This document shows, one piece after another, positions 24,948 to 34,231 of a stretch of 64,000 bases of DNA. How positions within the stretch are numbered: position 1 is the stretch's first letter; every line of letters begins with the position of its first letter. This DNA comes from Azospirillum sp. TSH58 (lineage in GTDB: Bacteria; Pseudomonadota; Alphaproteobacteria; Azospirillales; Azospirillaceae): assembly GCF_003119115.1 (NCBI RefSeq), contig NZ_CP022365.1, positions 1 through 64,000 on the forward strand, read 5' to 3'. Under the pieces are notes generated by a model that saw only the letters and a program-made list of their open reading frames with translations, did no database searches and had not been told where the DNA came from. A program made the translations under genes and the position numbers.

Positions 24948-27793
24948 ATGCCCTCATCCCAGTCTCCGTCCGCGCCCGGCTTCGCCGATTTTGTCGAACG
25001 GCTTGCGAGCACCGAGCCGGTCGCCCGAATTCTGGCGGTCGGTTCGGGGCCGGGGCGGGACGCCCTGCGGCGCGGGCTGGCAGGCAACCCGCTGCGCCCG
25101 TCCCTGACGGAGGCCGGGGGATCGGGGCCGACATCGCCCTTCCGCTTCCCAACGCCCACGAGATCGGCGAAACCTGGCTGCGCTTCCGCAGCGATGCCGA
25201 CCTGCCGCCGCTCGCCGGCCTGCTCGCCGAACTCGAAGAGGATCTGAAGCGCCATCCCGCCGCACCTCCCGAGGCCGGCGCACGGCGGACCCGCGGCGGC
25301 TTCGGCCTGCTGCTGGTCGAGGACGCCGGCTTCACCGGGCTGCGCGCGCTGGACCGGGCCGACGACACCGCCACCGTGGTGATCCGGGCGTCCTCCAGGA
25401 GCGGAAGCGGCTGGCTGATGCGCCGCCGCCTGCGCGACGAGCCCGGCTGGGAGACGATCGCGGAGGGCGAGGACTGGACGGCCTTCCGGCGGCGCCCCCT
25501 GGAGTCCGGGACCGACCTGCCGATCCATTTCTTCACCATCGTCCTGAACGGCGAGCCCTTCATCCGCTACCACGAGGCGGTCTTCGCCTCGCTGCCCCTG
25601 CGGTGGCACTGGCACATCGTGGAGGGCGTGGCCTCGCTGTCCCACGACACCGGCTGGAGCCTGGCGTCCGGCGGGCGGGTGCTGGACAGCGTGCACGACC
25701 GGGGCCGCAGCAACGACGGCACCTCCGCCTATCTGGACGAGCTGGCGGCCCGTCACCCGGACCGCATCACCATCCACCGCAAGCCGCTGGATTCCTTCTG
25801 GGACGGCAAGCGCGAGATGGTCAACGCCCCCCTGCCCCACATCCGCGAGGCCGGGCTGCTCTGGCAGGTGGACGCCGACGAGCTGTGGACGGCGGAGCAG
25901 ATCCGCACCGTCCACGCCATGTTCCAGGCCAACCCGAAGCGCACCGCCGCCTTCTACTGGTGCGACTATTTCGTCGGGCCGGAGCGGATCATCAGCACGC
26001 GCCACAACTACGCCCAGAACCCGCAGCAGGAATGGCTGCGCACCTGGCGCTTCGAGCCCGGCATGACCTGGGCCGCGCACGAGCCGCCGACCCTCGTCGG
26101 CGCCGACGGCAAGGACGGCGCCCAGATCGACCCCTTCACCCAGGACGAGATGGAGGAGGCCGGCGTCGTCTTCCAGCATTTCGCCTACGCGACCGAAGCG
26201 CAGGCCGCCTTCAAGGAAAGCTATTACGGCTACAAGGACGCCCGTGCCCACTGGCGCCGCCTGCAGGAGGAGGTGACGGGTTCCGCGCTGCTGCGCGACT
26301 ATCTTCCCTGGGTGAGCGACGAGACCCTGGCCGACACCGCCGCCGCGCGTGGCGTGGTGCCCATCGCCGTGCCGGATGAGGCGACGGGGAGCGGGGCCTG
26401 GCGCTTCCTCGATCCCGCAAAGGTCGCCGAACGGCGCAAGGCCCTGGCGCCGACGCGCCCGAAGATCCTTGTGGACGGGGTGTTCTACCAGCATCTCGGC
26501 TCCGGCATCGCGCGGGTCTGGACGGCCGTGCTCCAGGCCTGGGCGGCATCCGGCTTCGCCGAGCATGTCGTCCTGCTCGACCGCGCCGGCACCGCGCCGC
26601 GCATCCCCGGCGTGCACACCCGCACCATCCGCGCCCACGACAAGGCGTCCCCGGGCGCCGACAGCCTCCATCTGGAACGGGTCTGCCGGGAAGAAGGGGC
26701 GGATCTCTTCGTCTCCACCTACTACACCACGCCGACCGCCACGCCGTCGGTCTTCATGGGCTACGACATGATCCCGGAGGCGCTGGGCTTCCCGCTCGCC
26801 GACGAGACGTGGCGGGAGAAGCACCGGGCGATCCTGCACGCCTCGGCCCACATCATGATCTCGCGGAACTCCGCCCGCGACCTGGAGCGGCTGTTCCCCT
26901 CGATCCCGGCGGGCAGCACGGCGGTGGCCTATTGCGGCGCCGGAGACGCTTTCCGCACGGCGGACGCGGCGGAGGTGGACGGCTTCCGCAAGGCGCACGG
27001 GCTGACCGGCCCCTATGTGCTGATGGTGGGCGAGCGATCCGGCTATCAGGGCTACAAGAACGGCCTTCTGCTGTTCCGCGCGCTCGGGCTGGGCGACCCG
27101 GCGACCCGCGACCTGACGGTCGTGTGCGTGGGCGGCGGCAAGGAGGTGGAGCCGATGTTCCGCGCCCTGGCTCCCGACACCCGGACGCTGCGCCTGTCGC
27201 TGACCGACGAGGAGTTGCGGCTGGCCTACGCCGGGGCGGAGGCCCTCGCCTACCCGTCGCGCTACGAGGGCTTCGGCATGCCGGTGGTCGAGGCGATGGC
27301 CTGCGGCTGCCCGGTCATCACCTGCGCCAACTCCTCGCTGATCGAGGTGGCCGGCGACGCCGCGCTGTTCGTGGGCGAGGACGACGCCGCCGGCATGGTG
27401 GCGGCCCTCGCCGCCGCCCGTGCCCCGGAGCGGCGGGGCGACCTGGTTCGCCGCGGTCTGGAGCAGGCCGCCCGCTTCACCTTCGGCGCCATGGCCGAGA
27501 CCATGGCCGCCCATCTGCTGGACAGCGCGTCGAAGCTGAAGGACGGACGCCTCGCCCCGCCGCCGCCGGTGTGGCAGGAACTGCGGGCGACGCAGGCGGC
27601 GGGCGTGGCCGCCGGCGCCGGCGACGAGGACGACGAGTCACCCTGGGTCCTGCGCCGCCGCCTGCAGCGCAGCGAACAGCATCTGCACACGGTCCGGAAC
27701 GAGCTGAGCAGCATGCAGAACAGCCCGTTCTGGCGCCTGCGCACGATCACGCTGGGCATCCTGGTGCGGCTCGGCGTGAATTGGCGGCGCTGA
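24948..27793 (+). pseudogene. Large GT2-like plus GT4 glycosyltransferase interrupted by a 1-nt frameshift
   Basis: An ATG at 24948 opens MPSSQSPSAPGFADFVERLA and GRDALRRGLAGNPLRPSLTE. At a run of five Gs (25116-25120) the frame is lost. The coherent protein continues one frame back as ADIALPLPNAHEIGETWLRF and then through to 27793. One more G would give a single ~948-residue enzyme. Without it, the main body can only start inside, for example at a GTG at 25376 (805 residues). The body holds PIHFFTIVLNGEPFIRYHEA, LLWQVDADELWTAEQIR (DxD) and a GT4 domain (KILVDGVFYQHLGSGIARVW; YKNGLLLFRALGLGD; YPSRYEGFGMPVVEAMACGC). The C-terminus has a short coiled coil and an SPFWRLR motif common at glycosyltransferase ends. 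Conserved domains downstream look intact. Confidence 0.75.
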
Positions 27794-27801
27794 GCCGCGG
27801 C

Positions 27802-28917
27802 ATGCGCGTTCTCTTCGACGACCATATCTTCTCCATCCAGCGCCACGGCGGGGTGTCCCGCTGCTTTGCCGAGGTCGTCACGGAATTGCGCGCCCGTCCC
27901 GGCGTGCAGGTGGTCCTGCCCTTCCGTCAGGTCATCAACAGCCACCTGATGGATCAGCCGGACCTGGACGTCCGGGGCTTCCTGGGCGGCGGGCATTTTC
28001 CCGGCAAGCGCAGCCTGCTGCGCGCCCACAACCGCAGACTGGTCCGCCGGGCGCTCGGCCACGGCGCCTTCGACGTTTTCCACCAGACCTTCTACGACGC
28101 CGGCCTGATCGACCTCCTGCACGGACGGCCCATGGTGGTGACCGTCCACGACATGGCGCCGGAGCTGATGCCGGAGATCTTCCCGAAGCCGGAGGAGATC
28201 CACCCCGGCAAGCGGGCGCTCTGCGCCGCCGCCGCCGCCATCGTCGCGGTGTCGGCGCACACCAAGGCCGATCTGGTCCGGCTCTACGGAGTCGATCCGG
28301 CGCGGGTGGAGGTGGTGCATCACGGTCTGTCGCGGGACGCCGTGTGGGTGCCGGGCCGCCGGGCGGGGATCGCGCTGCCGGACCGCTTCCTGCTGATCGT
28401 GGGCCGGCGCGACGGCTACAAGAACTTCGCGGGAGTCGCACGGCGTCTGGCCGCCCTGCTGGCGCGCCGGCCCGACCTGCATCTGGTCTGCGTCGGCGGG
28501 GGGCATCTCCAGGACGAGGAGCGCCAGCCTTTCCTGGAAGCGGGCTGCGCCACCCGTCTGCACCAACGCACGCTGGCCGCCGCCGACCTCGCCTACGCCT
28601 ACGCGCACGCCGCCGCCTTCGTCTTCCCGTCGCTGTACGAAGGATTCGGGCTGCCGATCCTGGAAAGCTTCGCCAACGGCTGCCCGGCGGTGCTGAGCGA
28701 CCGGAGCTGCTTCCCCGAGATCGCCGCCGATGCCGCCGTCTATTTCGACCCCGCCACTCCGGAAAGCCTGACCGAGGTCCTGGAGCGGGTGCTCGACGAC
28801 GGCGCCCTGCGGCACCGGCTGATCGCCGACGGGCGCCGCCGCGTCCGCGACTTCACCTGGCCGGGGGCGACCGACCGTCTGCTGGCCCTCTACCGCCGCC
28901 TGCCCGCCCGCCACTGA
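27802..28917 (+). CDS. GT4 family glycosyltransferase
   Basis: A 371-residue GT-B enzyme. It opens MRVLFDDHIFSIQRHGGVSR (the WbaZ/mannosyltransferase-like start 'GG(V/I)SRY'), then VVTVHDMAPELMPEIFPKPE, AAAIVAVSAHTKADLVRLYG and VEVVHHGL. The donor site is FVFPSLYEGFGLPILESFAN, the E-x7-E motif of GT4. Length and order are typical. It starts 8 bp after the preceding glycosyltransferase stop. A TTG at 27781, overlapping that stop, is an alternative start because no clear ribosome binding site precedes the ATG. GT4 enzymes of this subgroup often use GDP-mannose, which ManC here could supply, but the donor is not proven. Confidence 0.9.
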   Translation: MRVLFDDHIFSIQRHGGVSRCFAEVVTELRARPGVQVVLPFRQVINSHLMDQPDLDVRGFLGGGHFPGKRSLLRAHNRRLVRRALGHGAFDVFHQTFYDAGLIDLLHGRPMVVTVHDMAPELMPEIFPKPEEIHPGKRALCAAAAAIVAVSAHTKADLVRLYGVDPARVEVVHHGLSRDAVWVPGRRAGIALPDRFLLIVGRRDGYKNFAGVARRLAALLARRPDLHLVCVGGGHLQDEERQPFLEAGCATRLHQRTLAAADLAYAYAHAAAFVFPSLYEGFGLPILESFANGCPAVLSDRSCFPEIAADAAVYFDPATPESLTEVLERVLDDGALRHRLIADGRRRVRDFTWPGATDRLLALYRRLPARH

Positions 28918-28944
28918 ACCCCGCCCACCGCCGAAGCGGGCAAG

Positions 28945-29043
28945 CGCCGGAAAGCCGGGACGGCGCAGCCGTCGGAAGGCCTGAACAGCGCAGCCGTCGG
29001 AAGGCCTGAACAGCGCAGCCGTCAGAAAGCCCGGACGGCGCAG
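28945..29043. repeat. 25-bp tandem repeat at a convergent gene junction
   Basis: Three full copies of a 25-bp unit (CGCAGCCGTCGGAAGGCCTG plus AACAG) start at 28964, 28989 and 29014, with a partial diverged copy before (28945-28963) and the first bases of another after. It lies between the plus-strand GT4 stop (28917) and the minus-strand GT2, and overlaps that gene's last codons (stop at 29022). Confidence 0.85.
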
Positions 29044-29891
29044 CGTGCCAGGAAGCGCGCGGTGCGCGTCGGGGACCAAGAAAAGGCGCGCCCGATGTGG
29101 CTGAGCGCCTTCACATGGGCGTCCTCGTGCACGGCGGCGACCGCCTGTTCAATGGCGAGGCTGGCGCGGAAACGCCGCAGCCCTTCCGGACCGGCGATGC
29201 GCAGCACGCGTTCGGTGTGCTGCCGGTCGAGACGGTCGATGGCGACGGCGACCGGTCCCGAGCGCGCGGGCCGTCCCACATGCACCACCGCCCCCAGCAC
29301 CGGCAGGCAGTCGAAGGTGAAACGTTCCATGCAGCGCAGGAGCCAGTCCCAATCCTCGAGTCGGGGCAGCGTTTCATCGAGCGGGCCGACGGCGGCGAAA
29401 CAATCGCGCCGCACCATGAGGGTGGAGCCGGGGGAGACGTAGCAACCGTCGAGGATCGTCTCGAACCAGGTTCCCTCGGGCTTTGGCCACCGCTTCATGC
29501 GCCGCCCGGTCTCCTCCCGGTGCAGGAGGAAGCCGGTGCACAGCGCCTGCGGTGCGTCCGGCCCGCCCTCCAGCACGCCGATCTGGGCGCGCAGCTTGCC
29601 CGGCAGCCATTCGTCGTCGGAGTCGAGGAAGGCGATGTAACGGCCGCGCGTCGCCTCAACCCCCGTGTTGCGCGCCGCCGCCGCCCCGCGGTTGATTTCG
29701 TGCCGGATCGAACGGATGCGCGCATCGCCGAAGGAATCGGGTATATCCGGGCTGCCGTCGGTGGAGCCGTCGTCCACGACGATCAATTCCCAGGACGCGA
29801 CGTCCTGCGTCAGCACGCTTTCGATGGCACGGCGCAGCGTGTGAGCCCGGTTGAAGACCGGTATGACGACGCTGACCAGAGGCTCTTCCAT
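29022..29891 (-). CDS. GT2 family glycosyltransferase
   Basis: A 289-residue enzyme. LVSVVIPVFNRAHTLRRAIE starts near residue 5, then WELIVVDDGSTDGSPDI, GAAAARNTGVEATRGRYIAF and LDSDDEWLPGKL (DxD). LPRLEDWDWLLRCMERF provides the ED-type acceptor motif. The ATG at 29891 has GAG about seven bases upstream and places the domain at the N-terminus as usual; extension to 29981 adds 30 residues without homology. Its C-terminus (RTARFLARCAVRAF) is encoded within the 25-bp tandem repeat region, so its end may vary between strains. Donor and acceptor are unknown. Confidence 0.85.
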   Translation of the reverse strand: MEEPLVSVVIPVFNRAHTLRRAIESVLTQDVASWELIVVDDGSTDGSPDIPDSFGDARIRSIRHEINRGAAAARNTGVEATRGRYIAFLDSDDEWLPGKLRAQIGVLEGGPDAPQALCTGFLLHREETGRRMKRWPKPEGTWFETILDGCYVSPGSTLMVRRDCFAAVGPLDETLPRLEDWDWLLRCMERFTFDCLPVLGAVVHVGRPARSGPVAVAIDRLDRQHTERVLRIAGPEGLRRFRASLAIEQAVAAVHEDAHVKALSHIGRAFSWSPTRTARFLARCAVRAF

Positions 29892-30035
29892 CGACGATCT
29901 CGTTCGCGGCACGGCAACCGTTACGGTCTGACCATAGGGCAGCACCCTCCATGACGGGAAGGGGCGACGCGCACTGTACACCCATTTCCGGAACGGTGTG
30001 TTCCCATCACCTCAAGGGCGATCCGGTGAGACGGC

Positions 30036-31082
30036 TCAGACGCTTCGGTTCTTCAAGGACAATTCGAGGTGGCGCAGGATCAGCTCGGTGTCGTAGTCGC
30101 TCGACTGCTTCACCACCCGTTCCCAATAGTTCAGCAGCGGAATGCGGGCCGGATTCTTCTGCAGCAGGTCACGCTTCAGGAACGGGAAATCCATCTGGGC
30201 GATCAGATAGTCCCAGAAGAAATGCGTCCCGTTCAGCGGCACGCCGGCGTTGATCGTCCGGAAAACCTGCTGGATGAAGGATTTGCGCACCGGGTCCATG
30301 CCGTCGCCGGCGATGTTGCGCTCCACCACCGCCTCGATCAGGGCGGTCGCCGCCTGACGGTAGGGGAAGGCCGCCCGGCAATGCAGGCCGGCGCGGCGTA
30401 GCGCGCGGGTCAGCCCGATCTCGTACTTGCGCACGATCCAGGTCTTGGACTGGACGTAGCGCAGCCGGTCCCAGAAGGCCGCGAAGGCGGGAGACGCGAG
30501 CGCCCCCTTGTGGAACAGCAGGAAATAGCTCTGCAGGTGGAAGGCGAACTCCCAACTGTCCGACGCGCCCCAGACGTCGGCGTCCTGCGGGTCCATCCGC
30601 TCCAGCAGCCCGGCCAGATGGTGCAGCGGGCCGTAGACGCTGTCGTTGGCGAGCAGCAGCGAATCGAGCGCGGACAGATCCGGAACGGCGGCGATGCCTT
30701 CCTTGTAGGCGCCGAAATCGTAGCCGACATTGTCACGCCGGAGGATGAGCGCGCAGATGTCCCGCAGCGGCTCGATCTGGGAATCGACCAAACGCGGCGC
30801 GTTGCTGGCGAAGACGATGGCGAAGCCCAGCGCGTGGAGCTGGCGCAGGTAATGCCACACGAAATCGTGGACAACGCCCTGCCGGTCGTAATGAACGAAC
30901 ACCACCACCCGGCGCGCCCCGGCGAGCGGCACCCGCCCGTCCCAACGTTCGCGCACATAGCTGTCCTTGCGGAAGGCGCTGAGCGCGTAGGAGGCGTATC
31001 CGGCGAGGATCTTGCTCTGCACGATCGCCCAGGCGATCACGAAACGCAGGCGGAAGGGAAGACGGATCAGGGTGCTCAGCAT
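30036..31082 (-). CDS. RgpF-like protein (rhamnan synthesis protein F family)
   Basis: A 348-residue protein of the RgpF family (PF05045), whose members act in rhamnose-rich polysaccharide assembly. Diagnostic parts are VVVFVHYDRQGVVHDFVWHY, IVFASNAPRLVDSQIEPL, ILRRDNVGYDFGAYKEGIAA and LLLANDSVYGPLHHLAGLLE, followed by DADVWGASDSWEFAFHLQSY. The N-terminus is hydrophobic/amphipathic (MLSTLIRLPFRLRFVIAWAI), suggesting membrane association. It is about 28 bp downstream of the methyltransferase gene at 31111 and so probably co-transcribed. No dTDP-rhamnose genes are in the window, so the rhamnose precursor, if used, would come from elsewhere. Confidence 0.85.
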   Translation of the reverse strand: MLSTLIRLPFRLRFVIAWAIVQSKILAGYASYALSAFRKDSYVRERWDGRVPLAGARRVVVFVHYDRQGVVHDFVWHYLRQLHALGFAIVFASNAPRLVDSQIEPLRDICALILRRDNVGYDFGAYKEGIAAVPDLSALDSLLLANDSVYGPLHHLAGLLERMDPQDADVWGASDSWEFAFHLQSYFLLFHKGALASPAFAAFWDRLRYVQSKTWIVRKYEIGLTRALRRAGLHCRAAFPYRQAATALIEAVVERNIAGDGMDPVRKSFIQQVFRTINAGVPLNGTHFFWDYLIAQMDFPFLKRDLLQKNPARIPLLNYWERVVKQSSDYDTELILRHLELSLKNRSV

Positions 31083-31110
31083 GGGGGCGTTTCCGTCCTC
31101 TGGCTCGCGT

Positions 31111-32940
31111 TCAGGTGGGCAGGCGCTGGGTGCGGACCAGAAGCTCCGTCCGCGCCCGCAGGTCGAGCGGCACGGACGGCAGGCCGGCCTCGGGCTTCAG
31201 CAGGCCGCGCAGGGCCTCGCCCGCCTCATCCTTCTTTCCGGCGTTGACCAGCGCCTGCCCCTGGTGGAACAGCGACGGCCACAGCAGGGCCTGGACGATC
31301 GGCGCGGTGGCGCGGTCGGGCAGTTCCAGGCAGGCTTGGTGGGCGCGCCCGAAGAAGGCCGCGGCGTTCCGCGGCGCCTTGCGGTGGTTCAGCGTCAGGA
31401 TGCCGAGCGCGAAGGCGGTGGAGGCCAGGACGGCGCCGCTCCCCGGCAGGGCGGCTTCCACCCCCGCGGCCAGCCGGTCCGCCGCCTTGTAGTGGCCGAG
31501 ATTGACCAGATCCACGAAGATCTTGCGCTGCGCGTCCTCCAGGATGCCGGCGGGAATGCGTTCGCCGAGCAGCGGGCTGGGTGTGTGGGCAAGCGCCTGC
31601 AGCTCTTCCACGGCCTGGTCGGGCTGGCTCCAGACGAGCAGGTGGCTGGCGTAGCAGCGGGCCCGCCACATCAGTTCCTCGCTTTCCTCGTCGTCGGCCC
31701 CGATGATGTGCAGGGTCGCGCGCATCTGTTCGCCGGCGAGCGCCGCCGCCTGGAACCACCGCCGGGCAAGGTCATGCTGCCCGTCGGCCAGCCACGCCAG
31801 AATGCCGCTGAAATACAGGATGCTGCCCAGGCAGAACGGATAAGCGCCGTGATGCTCCTCGATGCTCTTCGGCTTCGGAGCCGCCGACAGATCGGCGAGC
31901 AGACGGGCGGGGTCGGTGAGATCGAGCTTCCAGTGCTGCCGGCAGGCCGCGAACACGTCCGCCTGCGCGGCGCGCGCGGCTTCGAAGTTCCCGGCGTTGG
32001 TCATTTCCTTCAGAAGCCGGTACCGGTACCCCACGCCAAGGGGCGTGACCGGATCCGTCGTTCCGACGCGCGTCCGCAGATAATCATGGTAGGGGCGCCG
32101 GTCGAAGGGCCGGGTCAAATCGGCCCTCAGCTCCTCGCCGACCGACGCCGCCACCCTCAGGGTGTGCCCGCGGTCCACCACCATGACGCTCTTGAACCCG
32201 ACCCTGCGCAGAAGGGCTTCGATCCCCTTGGGGCTGTAGAGCGCGTAATGATAGCCCGGGCACAGCATCGACAACAGAGTGCCCGGCTGCGTTTCCGGTC
32301 GGATCCCGGTGGCGCTGGGCGTGGTGAGCAGCAGCGTGCCATCGGTCGTCAGCGCATCACGCAGGACGACGAGCAGCTTTTCCGGTTCGAAGACATGCTC
32401 GATCAGTTCGGCGCACAGAGCGAGATCGTAGGGTTCCGGCCCCGCATCCGCCGCCGAATGCAGATAGACGTGCTGGATGTCGACGCCGAGCGCTTCCCGT
32501 CCGAAGCGGGCGCTGTATCCCGGATCGAAGCCCCGGGCATCCCAGCCGAACGCCACGCGGGCGTAATCGAGCAGGAAGCCGAAGCCGCAGCCGATCTCGA
32601 TGTAGCGGCGCACCGCGGTGGGATCGATCGCCGCCAGAAGTTCGGCCATCACGTCGATGCCCGCATTCTGCTCCAGATAGACGTCCACCAGCGGGTCCAG
32701 CACAGCCTCGTAGGGCGGCTGCCCCATGGTCGGATGGAAGGCGGTTCCACAGGCCGGGCAGGACACCAGGGGCTGCTCCGGATGCGGAGGCCATGGGGAA
32801 CGGACGCGCAGACGGACCTGCTTGGCCGCGCCGTCACCGCAGGCCGGGCAGATGGCGTCCAGATGATTATCCCCGGCCTCCCAAACGATCGTCTGGGTCC
32901 AGTCGATGATTTCCGTACCGCCCATGTCGATCTTGTTCAT
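31111..32940 (-). CDS. Zinc-ribbon class I methyltransferase with a helical repeat tail
   Basis: A 609-residue protein. The N-terminus has two CxxC pairs (ICPACGDGAAK; SCPACGTAF, ~residues 30-65), a zinc-ribbon as in C-methyltransferase-like proteins. The Methyltransf_23 domain follows: YIEIGCGFGFLLDYARVAFG (motif I), DLALCAELIEHVFEPEKLLV and DGTLLLTTPSATG. From about residue 320 there are alternating helices with TPR-like spacing (AARAAQADVFAACRQHW; ALLWPSLFHQGQALVNAGKK). The start follows GGGGATGGA. It likely modifies a sugar nucleotide or lipid-linked sugar; the helical tail may mediate partner binding, which is inference. Confidence 0.8.
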   Translation of the reverse strand: MNKIDMGGTEIIDWTQTIVWEAGDNHLDAICPACGDGAAKQVRLRVRSPWPPHPEQPLVSCPACGTAFHPTMGQPPYEAVLDPLVDVYLEQNAGIDVMAELLAAIDPTAVRRYIEIGCGFGFLLDYARVAFGWDARGFDPGYSARFGREALGVDIQHVYLHSAADAGPEPYDLALCAELIEHVFEPEKLLVVLRDALTTDGTLLLTTPSATGIRPETQPGTLLSMLCPGYHYALYSPKGIEALLRRVGFKSVMVVDRGHTLRVAASVGEELRADLTRPFDRRPYHDYLRTRVGTTDPVTPLGVGYRYRLLKEMTNAGNFEAARAAQADVFAACRQHWKLDLTDPARLLADLSAAPKPKSIEEHHGAYPFCLGSILYFSGILAWLADGQHDLARRWFQAAALAGEQMRATLHIIGADDEESEELMWRARCYASHLLVWSQPDQAVEELQALAHTPSPLLGERIPAGILEDAQRKIFVDLVNLGHYKAADRLAAGVEAALPGSGAVLASTAFALGILTLNHRKAPRNAAAFFGRAHQACLELPDRATAPIVQALLWPSLFHQGQALVNAGKKDEAGEALRGLLKPEAGLPSVPLDLRARTELLVRTQRLPT

Positions 32941-33040
32941 TCCATCCCCAACATCGTCCTGTTCCGTCCTGTCGTCTTAACAAGACGGTCTTCCAACCAC
33001 AAGGAGTGCAGCACCGGACAGGCGCAGCACTGGCTTTTCC

Positions 33041-34138
33041 TTAGCCACGCTGCGGATAATGGCGAGCCAGATCTTCCGAAATCCTGCGATCGGTCGGCCA
33101 TGTCACCACGCCATCCGGCACATCCCGCACCTTGCGGGCCAAGACAAAAGAACCGCCAAAGGACGAAACGAGCGGCATGAGCGCATGCGCCGGAACACAA
33201 TGCTCCATGTATATTCGAACTCTCTGATTCATCCCGGCGGCGATGATCTCGAACCCCATGGCCGGACCGAACAGGATCTTGAGCCCCTCGTCGCTGAAGC
33301 GCCAGAAATCGTTCGGTTCCTCGTGCACGGGCCAGGACTGGTGGGTCGTGTGGAAGGTCAGGCCGCCGACCCGCAGCGCCCGGTTCACGCCATAGGCGAA
33401 GAGCCAGGGATGGGCGAGATGCTCCATCACCGACAGCGAGAAGACCGCCCCGGCCGCCGCCGTTCCGATCAGGTCGTGGATGTAGTGGGCGTCTCCGACC
33501 ACGTCGACGTTGGGAGCGGCGTGGATATCCATGCCGATGTAGCGCTCCGCCCCGGCGAAGGCGGCGCGCAGCGGGCTCATCTGCGAGCTGACCACACGGG
33601 CGCCGACCTCGGCGACGACCAGCCTGCGTTCGTTCACTTCGCGCTGGAAATCCTCGAACGCCCGCTCCGCGGCGCCGTGCTCCGGCTTGGGGTCCTGCCA
33701 GACGCTGCCGTCGGTCAGGCAGTAGGGCTTGCGGGCGGCCTCGGGGGAGCGGGGAAGCTCCACCGTTTCGACGAAGCGGTCGTCGGCGGTGATCACCTCG
33801 AACGTCACCGGCGTGCCCGCCCGCCAGGGGAGATAGAGCTTGAACCCGCTCTGCGCGCTGTTGGGAAACTCCGCGTAATGGGGCAGCACGTCCGGGCGGG
33901 GCGCGAAGCTGGCGATCTCGTAGGCATCCTCCCCCGCGGCGACGCGCAGGGCCAGGATTCGCCGCTCATAGGCGTGAATCCAGCCCTCCAGATAGAGGCC
34001 GTTGCGGTCGCACCAGAAGACCTCGATGGCGTAGACGAAGGGCTTGCGGGACGGCTGCGGCGAGGGCCGCCCGGTCCGCGTCAGGGCGGCGCGAAGGGTT
34101 CTGGCGGCAAGGCGGAGGGCGGAAGGGCGCTGTTCCAT
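33041..34138 (-). CDS. Class I SAM-dependent methyltransferase with N-terminal beta domain
   Basis: A 365-residue protein. Residues ~35-130 (VYAIEVFWCDRNGLYLEGWI; SGFKLYLPWRAGTPVTFEVI) resemble the beta-sandwich domain found beside glycosyltransferases in this window. The C-terminal methyltransferase part has VVAEVGARVV (motif I-like), RYIGMDIHAAPNVDVVGDAH, FSLSVMEHLAHPWLFAYGVN and LRVGGLTFHTTHQSWPVHEE. This variant resembles a methyltransferase group seen in polysaccharide clusters. It is separated by ~90 bp from the DUF2142 gene. The substrate is unknown; sugar O-methylation is inferred. Confidence 0.75.
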   Translation of the reverse strand: MEQRPSALRLAARTLRAALTRTGRPSPQPSRKPFVYAIEVFWCDRNGLYLEGWIHAYERRILALRVAAGEDAYEIASFAPRPDVLPHYAEFPNSAQSGFKLYLPWRAGTPVTFEVITADDRFVETVELPRSPEAARKPYCLTDGSVWQDPKPEHGAAERAFEDFQREVNERRLVVAEVGARVVSSQMSPLRAAFAGAERYIGMDIHAAPNVDVVGDAHYIHDLIGTAAAGAVFSLSVMEHLAHPWLFAYGVNRALRVGGLTFHTTHQSWPVHEEPNDFWRFSDEGLKILFGPAMGFEIIAAGMNQRVRIYMEHCVPAHALMPLVSSFGGSFVLARKVRDVPDGVVTWPTDRRISEDLARHYPQRG

Positions 34139-34231
34139 GCGACTGTCCTGGAAAGCTCCGCAGGCGGCACCGCCACCAGCGCGGGAAGGAGGAAACGGGC
34201 CGCAACAGATAGGCGCTGCACGCCGCCGCTG

